This document shows, one piece after another, positions 57,608 through 64,000 of a stretch of 64,000 bases of DNA. Within the stretch, counting starts at the first letter, position 1, and every line of letters starts with the position of its first letter. A program made the position numbers and the translations under genes. The notes under the pieces are model-generated. The model made no database searches and was not told where the DNA came from. It saw only the letters and a program-made list of their open reading frames with translations. This DNA comes from Straminergon stramineum (taxonomy: Eukaryota > Streptophyta > Bryopsida > Hypnales > Calliergonaceae), in assembly GCA_963920665.1 (NCBI GenBank), contig OY987269.1, positions 17,362,501 to 17,426,500 of the forward strand. The letters are read 5' to 3'.

Positions 57608-58580
57608 ATGTAAACCAAACTACAATAGGTAGAATGAATGGTTTATCTTGTTGGCATTCTTGAAAAATTAAATTTTTTTTTCCAAATAAAGACAAATGGG
57701 AGAAATGGGAAGAGTCATTGATTTTTTGATATTATTTTTATTTTTTTGACAATGTATGAATTTTTTATGAATTTTCGAAGTATACTTTCCTAGCCAATTA
57801 GTTCCAAAGAGTCTCTAGACTACCTCCAAACCAACAAAAAGTGAATCTATAATAGTCATTTTACTTACCTAAAGTAGTCGCAGTATTTCCTAACATGGTA
57901 CCCAACATGAACTCAAGGCCTAAAAAAGTCACTTTCTATGATGAATTTACAATCAAGAGGTGGAAGTTTTTATTGTAGTCACTAACCACTTCATCACCAT
58001 CATCTAAGACATTGATTGTGGTCACTAACTCAACCTAATGCAACCCAAATTTCATTTATTTTAAAAAGTTTGTCAAGTGTTGATGCAAGACTATAACATA
58101 GAGGCACCAATTGTCAACCCCACCTAGTACCCAACTTGTAGGGTGCAACATTTATAACCAAAGGTTGGAATAGATTTTCAACAGAAGTTTGAAATGTATT
58201 TTTTTGGTCCTTTTCAAGGTTGACACTAATAAGGTTATGACACATGTCCCGAAGTAGTGAGCAAGAAAATAGGAAGTAGTGAGTAGGAAAGTAGTTCTTG
58301 AATGATTGGAATTGGAAGAGTTTAGACATTGGTTGTAGGTCATGAGTATTTTTTGGTTGCCAAAATCCACATTAATTTCAATTTTGGGAATAAAATTCTG
58401 AAAATTTTGCAATCTCTATATTTCCTATTTTCCTACATGGAAAATATTTCCACCACCTCATACTACTCACAATTTGCTCCAAAATTGCTTAAATGATCGA
58501 CTACTGGTTGCATCAACCATAATGGGTTGTTCCCTAGGTGTCTATGATGGGTCCTTTGCATGTCATAGGCTGGTTAACCT
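57608..58580. mobile_element. AGGTAA-family element, TA flanks (copy 4, 973 bp)
   Basis: The left end ATGTAAACC and the right end reverse-complemented AGGTTAACCAGCCTATGACA fit the family; TA lies at 57606-57607 and 58581-58582. The interior shares gtctctagactacctcc and ttacctaaagtagtc with copy 1. It is longer than the other copies, with extra sequence between 58090 and 58500. Confidence 0.65.
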
Positions 58581-58582
58581 TA

Positions 58583-59964
58583 TAGCCTCAATCCAGAATT
58601 CATTCGCTCGTTGCGGCAAAACAAGCAATTGGTACTATAACGGAAATGGAGGTGTTTGAAGGGTTCTGTGGATGCAGTAGGACGCAGTAACTGGGTCTGT
58701 CATTATACTTGTCATATTCAAACATCCCCATCTTGAAATGTTGAAGGTATCCGCAAGATGGCGACATATGGAACTGACCATAATTTGTGAACAAGACTTG
58801 AGAAGAAATTTGATGTGGAGAATTTGCAGCAAATCTATGGATTCCCATTGGAGCCTGTGAAGCATCTTCAACGACTTCTTAGTAATGAATCCAATTAATA
58901 TTAATACATCTTTGAAAGCATGATGCTGCAACCACCAGTTTCTGAATTTATGCACAAGAGGGTCTCTTCGAAGCTCGATCGGTTGCCGACGTGAATATGT
59001 TGACAACATCGATCTTCCTTCAGGATCAATCAATATCTTCAAAACTATTTTTTCACAAACACGTTCATATGGACTATTTGATCAAACCCTCTCCTTTTTC
59101 TAGCTTGATCGACCTCTAAGTTGCTTATTTCGATGAACACATTGGACGCCTCCAAGTCTCTGTAGGGTATGTTAGATTCATGCAAGCGTTAGCTTTCATT
59201 CGGATTGGATTCTCCAATATGCTGCATTAGGCCTCGACTTGACATGAGTAAAAGGTGGGCTATGGCTATGGTGGTGTATCTCGCGTACCTAGAACAGCTG
59301 AAAGCATCTGCAAGCTTAAACCGTCTCAAACTCCTTTCTAAAACCCATCCCTAGAGATTTTTGCCTAAAATGCACAGCCTCTATTCATGAGAGCTGAGGG
59401 TCGCATTTGGGTACATTTTGGGTACACCTATTTTCAGCACTAGGAAAATTCATAGTTTATTCATATGATGTCTGAGAAATGCATTCTTAGAGAGTCTGGA
59501 TTCCCTTCTTGCAATCCATACCGAATTGCTTCTTCGGACGCATTTTGGTGCTGTTACCTCAGAAGTCGGTGAGGCTACGCACATTGCAGGGACAGAATAG
59601 TCAACAATTTCCCTGAATTTAGGTTAGCAGCTTTGAATTGACTGGAGAATTTGCTGTTTCAGAATCGAGAGTACCGGTATGCTTCGGTCGTTGCTGCAAA
59701 ACAGACAGCAGTTAGCGGAATTGAGGTTGGAAGATGTAGGCTATGCATCGTGAAGAAATGCACAGTGAGTGTATACTTTCAAATTGAGAGAGGAGGATTT
59801 GTTCTCCGACCGAAGCTGAGAATGGCGTAGCTTTCTGGCCATTGTTGTAGCTGTTGTGTGGATCGCTGAGAATGATGTAGGTTTCGAAGGAGAAGAGGTT
59901 CAAGGCAATGAGGGCTTTCGGAATTTATAGTTGAGTGCGAGAATCAGAAACCCGAATTGGAGGG
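58583..59964. promoter_or_regulatory. Upstream region of COG4, including presumed promoter
   Basis: Mixed-composition sequence with rising GC and CpG towards 59950. I could not fix a transcription start or TATA box. A 135-codon minus frame at 58635-59042 lacks an ATG start and a recognisable domain, so it is not called. Confidence 0.4.
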
Positions 59965-62900
59965 ATGATGTCGGCGAACATGCTGGAGCAAATCCGAACC
60001 CTTACGGACGTTGGCGCGATGACGCGGCTTCTCCACGAGTGCATCGCGTACGAGCGGAGCATCGACATCGAGCTCGAGGCGCTCCTGGACGATCGGCACG
60101 GGATGGAGAAGGAGCTCGCCGGGCTGTCCCAGTCCGCGGAGGTTCTGGAGTTTGTGCGTGCCGACGCGGAGCAGATGCAGCGGAGCGTGTTGTCCACTTG
60201 CGATATGGCGGACGACGTGAGTGGCAAAGTGCGGGAGCTCGATTTGGCGCAGTCGCGCGTGCAGGCCACGCTTTCAAGAATCGACGCCATTGTGGACCGC
60301 ACCAATTGCATCGATGGGGCGAAGCAGGCAAGCCAATCAATACATTGAAATTGCAATTGAATGAGATACACAGGTGAATCTTCCTTAAGAAGGTTGTGGA
60401 TTTTTAGTTGTGCACACCTGCACAATACTTGTCCAAAATAGCGGAAGATTGCCAATCTGATGAATTCCTCGATCAGGATCTCGAGGTCGAGGATTACGAG
60501 ACCACTGCCAAGTTCATTAGATTCATGAAATTGGCAATTGGCAATTTTCAAAAGGAGATGCACATGTGGTTCTTCCTTTCGAAATTAGGACGGTTGCCGG
60601 TTTAAAGTTGTAAGCGCACTTGCACAAGACTTTGCCAAAATAACAGAGGATTAATAATTTGATATCAGGCTCTGGACATCGAGGATTACGAGACTGCTGC
60701 CAAGTTAGTTAATTTCATGCAATTTTCGATTTTCGATTTTCGAAATGAGATGCACATGTGGTTCTTCCTTTGCAGATTAGGACAGTTGTAGATTTAAGCT
60801 GTTCTCGCACCTGCACAAAATCTTTGCCATATAACAGAGGATTGCCAATTTGATATCAGGCTCTGGTGGTCGAGGATTACGAGACTGCGGCGAAGTTCGT
60901 GGAGAAATTTCTGCAGCTGGACGCGGAATTCGAAACGGAGACCGGGACGGAGCAGAGGAGGCAGATGGTGGAGTCGAAACAGAAGTTGGAAACACTAATT
61001 CGGAGGAACCTCGCGGCGTCCATCGAGGCGAAGGATCATGCCAATGTGGTGCGATTTGTGAAGCTTTATCCTCCTCTGAATTTGCAAGAGGAGGGGCTTC
61101 AATCTTATGTTGGCTACTTGCGGAAGGTTGTTGCTAAGCGCGCAGTAGCCGACTATGAACGCTTGGTCAAATCTTTGGGTTCCATCGAGCAAGGTACTAC
61201 AGCACCATTGTCCGTAGAGTTGCACATGGAGTATGATGATTTCATATTAGATTTATCCGTTCATAACCTTTCAAAGTGGGGAATGATGCTGACCTTTTTC
61301 AGTGAAAAAATGGGGGTGATTCAACTGCACATGCCGTGATGGGCTTGGGAAGTCTGTTTTGGGTGACTCAATTACGAATCTGAAATATTGTTGACATTAA
61401 AGTAAAACTCGACCGCACCGAATCCTTTTTGATATTGCACTGTGAATTTCAAGGGGTGGCGATCACCAACTCCCTCATGCAGTTTTTGGAAGTTTAAACT
61501 ATGAATTGTAGGGACCCTTGTCATGAAATTTCGCGATTATTTTCCTTCAGTGCAAAACTAGCGTGCATATGACAGGTGCAGGTTTAACCAAAATGGTTTT
61601 GTAACAGCGGATTTCGTGGGAGTTTTGAACAATATATTTAAGGACATTGCCCTTGCTATCGAAGAGAACGAGGACCTGTTATTTGAGGTGGCTGGAGAAG
61701 AAGGAATTGCATTGGCGATCCTGGAGCTTCAGGAGGAGTGCGACGCGAGGGGCACTTCGATTGTGAGGAAGTACGTTGAGCAGAGGAAACTCTCAAAGCT
61801 TACAAAAGAAATTGCTGTTCACAACAAGGATGACATGACGTTGTTGGTTGCACCGGAAGGCCCGGATCCACGAGAGATAGAATTACACTTGGAGGAGATG
61901 ATGTTGATGAGTCAGACGAGCGAGGACTACTTCGACTTCGTCAACACGAAGTTCAGAGAGGTGGGCGCTGCTGCAGGAAGCCCAGGGGAATCCAATAGCT
62001 TCAAGTTTGGAAGCTTTGGTCTGTCAGTGCAGGAGTTGGTTGGGTACTACATTGTGCTGGAGGTGTACTTCATGAACGAGACCGTGAAGAAGGCCATCAA
62101 GATTGACGAGCTTGTAGCCGACGGGATGACCACTTCGATGGTCGATGACGTTTTCTACATTCTACAGAGCTGCACGAGGCGAGCGATCTCTACCTCCAAT
62201 TTGCAATCTCTTCTTCAGATTATCAACAACACAGCTGCTTTACTGAATAACGATTTCAGCGATGCCTTACAACGGAAGATTCGGGAACCGAACCTGTTTC
62301 TGAAGCTCTTTTCTGCGGGTGTTGCATCGCTGAAGGCGGGCACTGAGGTCTCTACTGCCCTGAACAATGTGGATGTGAGTGCGGAGAACGTTGGGAAGCT
62401 TAAGCATGACATTGAAGAGCATTCCTTTGAGGTGGGTTTCTCTTGTGGTGCACCATCGATTTCCACTACAGAACAACACTGCAAGTTTTGTCCCGCAATT
62501 TGACACTACTCAGAAAAACAGTTATGTTGTGTATTAGTGCCATCTTCCAGATTTATTGAACCCGTTCTTAACCTCTAAAGAGGCTCAACTGGGTCTCTGT
62601 TTGTTTCCACTTCTGAGTGGGTCATATGGTCTTTTTTTTGTTAGAATTTATTTATGTATAGATCTAAAAAGTTGAATGTTCCTCAATGATTCTGGTGATT
62701 TCTAATATGGCCGTGTCTGAATTGGTATTTTTAAGACACGATCAATCAAAAAGGTCATTTCAAAACATTGAAATCTCTGTCCTACCGGGATTAAGTTATA
62801 GAGTTGAAGTTTGTAAGATGATGGAGTCTGGATTCAATGTAGTGAATATACATTCTGATATAGAGGATTAATCCTGAGAGTTTGCAATTTTGTTGGGACT

Positions 62901-63225
62901 TGGGTTGGAACCAAGAAGCGGTATAAGCAACACTTTGCAGATGTGATTGCTATTGAATACAATTTTTTTATGAAGAAACGAAAGTGTGACTCAAAATAAT
63001 TCTGCACAATGTTGAAATTCTGTCCGAGGTCCAACAAACATTCCATTCTGACTTGGTGTGTGTGATTGTTGACAGACGTTCACAGGACCTGCAGAAAGGG
63101 AAAAGGTGAAGTCCGCCCTGCGAGAACTAGAGGATATTGGAAACCGCTACAAACTTATCGGAAACCAAGGAATGGAGCAACTGGCCAATAGCATCACTCC
63201 CAGATTGCGAAATCTTCTGGATGTG
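59965..63225 (+). CDS. COG4: Conserved oligomeric Golgi complex subunit 4 (COG4), 3' end missing
   Basis: Exons: 59965-60327, 60860-61193, 61608-62431 and 63076-63225, about 557 residues, all in phase. COG4 is a core subunit of the COG tether, which directs retrograde vesicles within the Golgi on the cytosolic face. Exon 1 carries the plant COG4 N-terminus (TDVGAMTRLLHECIAYERSI; STCDMADDVSGKVRELDLAQ; SRVQATLSRIDAIVDRTNC). Exon 2 has EDYETAAKFVEKFLQLDAEF and QSYVGYLRKVVAKRA. Exon 3 has the long middle (VAGEEGIALAILELQEECDA; YVEQRKLSKLTKEI; GYYIVLEVYFMNETVKKAI; DDVFYILQSCTRRAI; KLKHDIEEHSFE). Exon 4 has REKVKSALRELEDIGNRYK and TPRLRNLLDVV. Intron 1 uses a GC donor (CAG|GCAAGC). Full-length plant homologues run about 180 residues further; I find no later exon before 64000, so the end lies outside or the gene is truncated (a TAA follows at 63235 if exon 4 is read through). 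Start: the first ATG in frame, with an alternative at 59968. Confidence 0.93.
60370..60940 (+). repeat. Tandem triplication reaching into COG4 exon 2
   Basis: The exon-2 phrase cgaggattacgagac occurs at 60488, 60680 and 60871 (192 and 191 bp apart). The upstream intron phrase gagatgcacatgtggttctt occurs at about 60557 and 60748. The third unit is the real exon 2 start; the first two lie in intron 1, and the second keeps the acceptor phrase gatatcag|gctctgg. Confidence 0.9.
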
Positions 63226-63237
63226 GTCAGCGTCTAA

Positions 63238-64000
63238 AACCTCGTTGCTATAGACCTGCTTTTTTCTATAGTTTTAATTGCTTTGAGTTAGTCCATTCTC
63301 AATGACAATTTGAACCCCTCCCTGGCATATTTGACGGTCTCTTTTGTCTTTTAAATTATAGGCTTTTCTTCAAGTACTGTGCGCACACGGACTTCCATCC
63401 TTGTTCAAAGTTTAAAGTTCCAGAAACCGAGAAAGTACTAAGACTAAAATAGCAGATACTTTTGCATCAGTGCGTACAAATTTTATCTTCTACCTTCAGC
63501 ATAAATAGTATCTGCATCAGTGTGTGCAAATAGTATCTGACTACCTTTAGCAGATACTATTTGCATCTCTTTAAGCATTTCAGCATCTGTTGGAGTGTGG
63601 TTTTGGGGAAATGTATAGAGCTGTGGAGAAAGATCTGGTTACAAGAGGGCATATCTGATGAGATTATCTTTCTTATATTTCTTATCACTGTGATAACCTA
63701 TGCAAGTTCAACCTGAGAAGTTTGGACCCGTATAAGTGACAGTAGACATCCTTTTCTCCATTCAAAGATCGGCGGCTATAGAGATTTGGCCAAGTCATGC
63801 TCACACCGCTTGCTACAAAGTCCAAGAAAGTGTATTGGAAGAGAAGAGATGTTGGTAACTGGGGTCACATAGGAGACGGGATCAGATCCTAACAGTTTTT
63901 ATCTCAAATTTATGGTTTAGTATCCTCTACCTTAAATTCTATCTCGATGGAGGGTAGATTCAGGGTGACCTTATTTCGCATCTTTGTTTACGGTGATCGA
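63238..64000. other. COG4 intron or 3' flank
   Basis: Contains the partly repeated phrase 'gcagatacttttgcatcagtg' / 'cagatactatttgcatct' (63450-63570). None of the conserved COG4 C-terminal sequence was recognised here. Confidence 0.4.

Noticed and set aside
58635..59042. 135-codon minus-strand frame upstream of COG4
   Set aside because: Opens with TTG rather than ATG, shows no domain, and has no splice-coherent neighbours.
59931..60377. GC-rich alternative frames (148 and 112 codons) across COG4 exon 1
   Set aside because: Shadow frames of the real exon; the COG4 frame has clear family motifs.

Overview
This 64 kb window looks like nuclear DNA of a streptophyte plant. The evidence is spliced genes with AT-rich introns, plant-type proteins (a COG4 Golgi tethering subunit, a MIP1-type leucine-zipper protein and a plant DUF8204-type protein) and plant-like hAT and Tc1/mariner transposons. 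It is AT-rich with few genes. I cannot name the species; a seedless land plant or charophyte would fit, but that is a guess. A run of 200 N at 53222-53421 is an assembly gap.

Genes. Two minus-strand genes lie in a CpG-rich island at about 18.2-26 kb: a 183-residue DUF8204-type protein (18210-18761) and a multi-exon MIP1 leucine-zipper gene (20868-24346) in which I find no DUF547 domain. A two-exon minus-strand gene (49605-50597) encodes a 157-residue protein with two membrane segments. The plus-strand COG4 gene starts at 59965 and continues to or past the window edge; its first intron is GC-AG and carries two decayed extra copies of the start of exon 2.

Mobile DNA fills most of the rest. (i) A 3548-bp Tc1/mariner element (13894-17441) has a transposase broken by one stop codon and inverted arms of about 940 bp built from five ~180-bp units. 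(ii) A hAT transposase C-terminus with an unusually long acidic/basic tail follows the N gap. (iii) A large set of non-autonomous elements begins CCC and is flanked by TTAA, as in the piggyBac superfamily: at least a dozen copies in several subfamilies, several nested. In two places a related copy supplies the empty site, so TTAA duplication can be read directly. (iv) A second non-autonomous family has AGGTAA ends and TA flanks. (v) There are smaller families: TGCTA-ended elements, a perfect 25-bp-TIR element, and a CACTA-like snap-back hairpin. (vi) SINE-like 3' tails ending in a (T)TTCATTTGTGTC-poly(A) motif are scattered on both strands.

The layout is a few compact genes separated by 10-25 kb of decayed, nested cut-and-paste elements. 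The strongest candidate for something undescribed is the nested TTAA/CCC family at 38.9-42.3 kb and 50.9-52.8 kb, because piggyBac-type elements are little reported from plants. No matching transposase is present in this window, so the superfamily call is inference. Exon boundaries were placed by eye from frame, GT/GC-AG sites and family resemblance.
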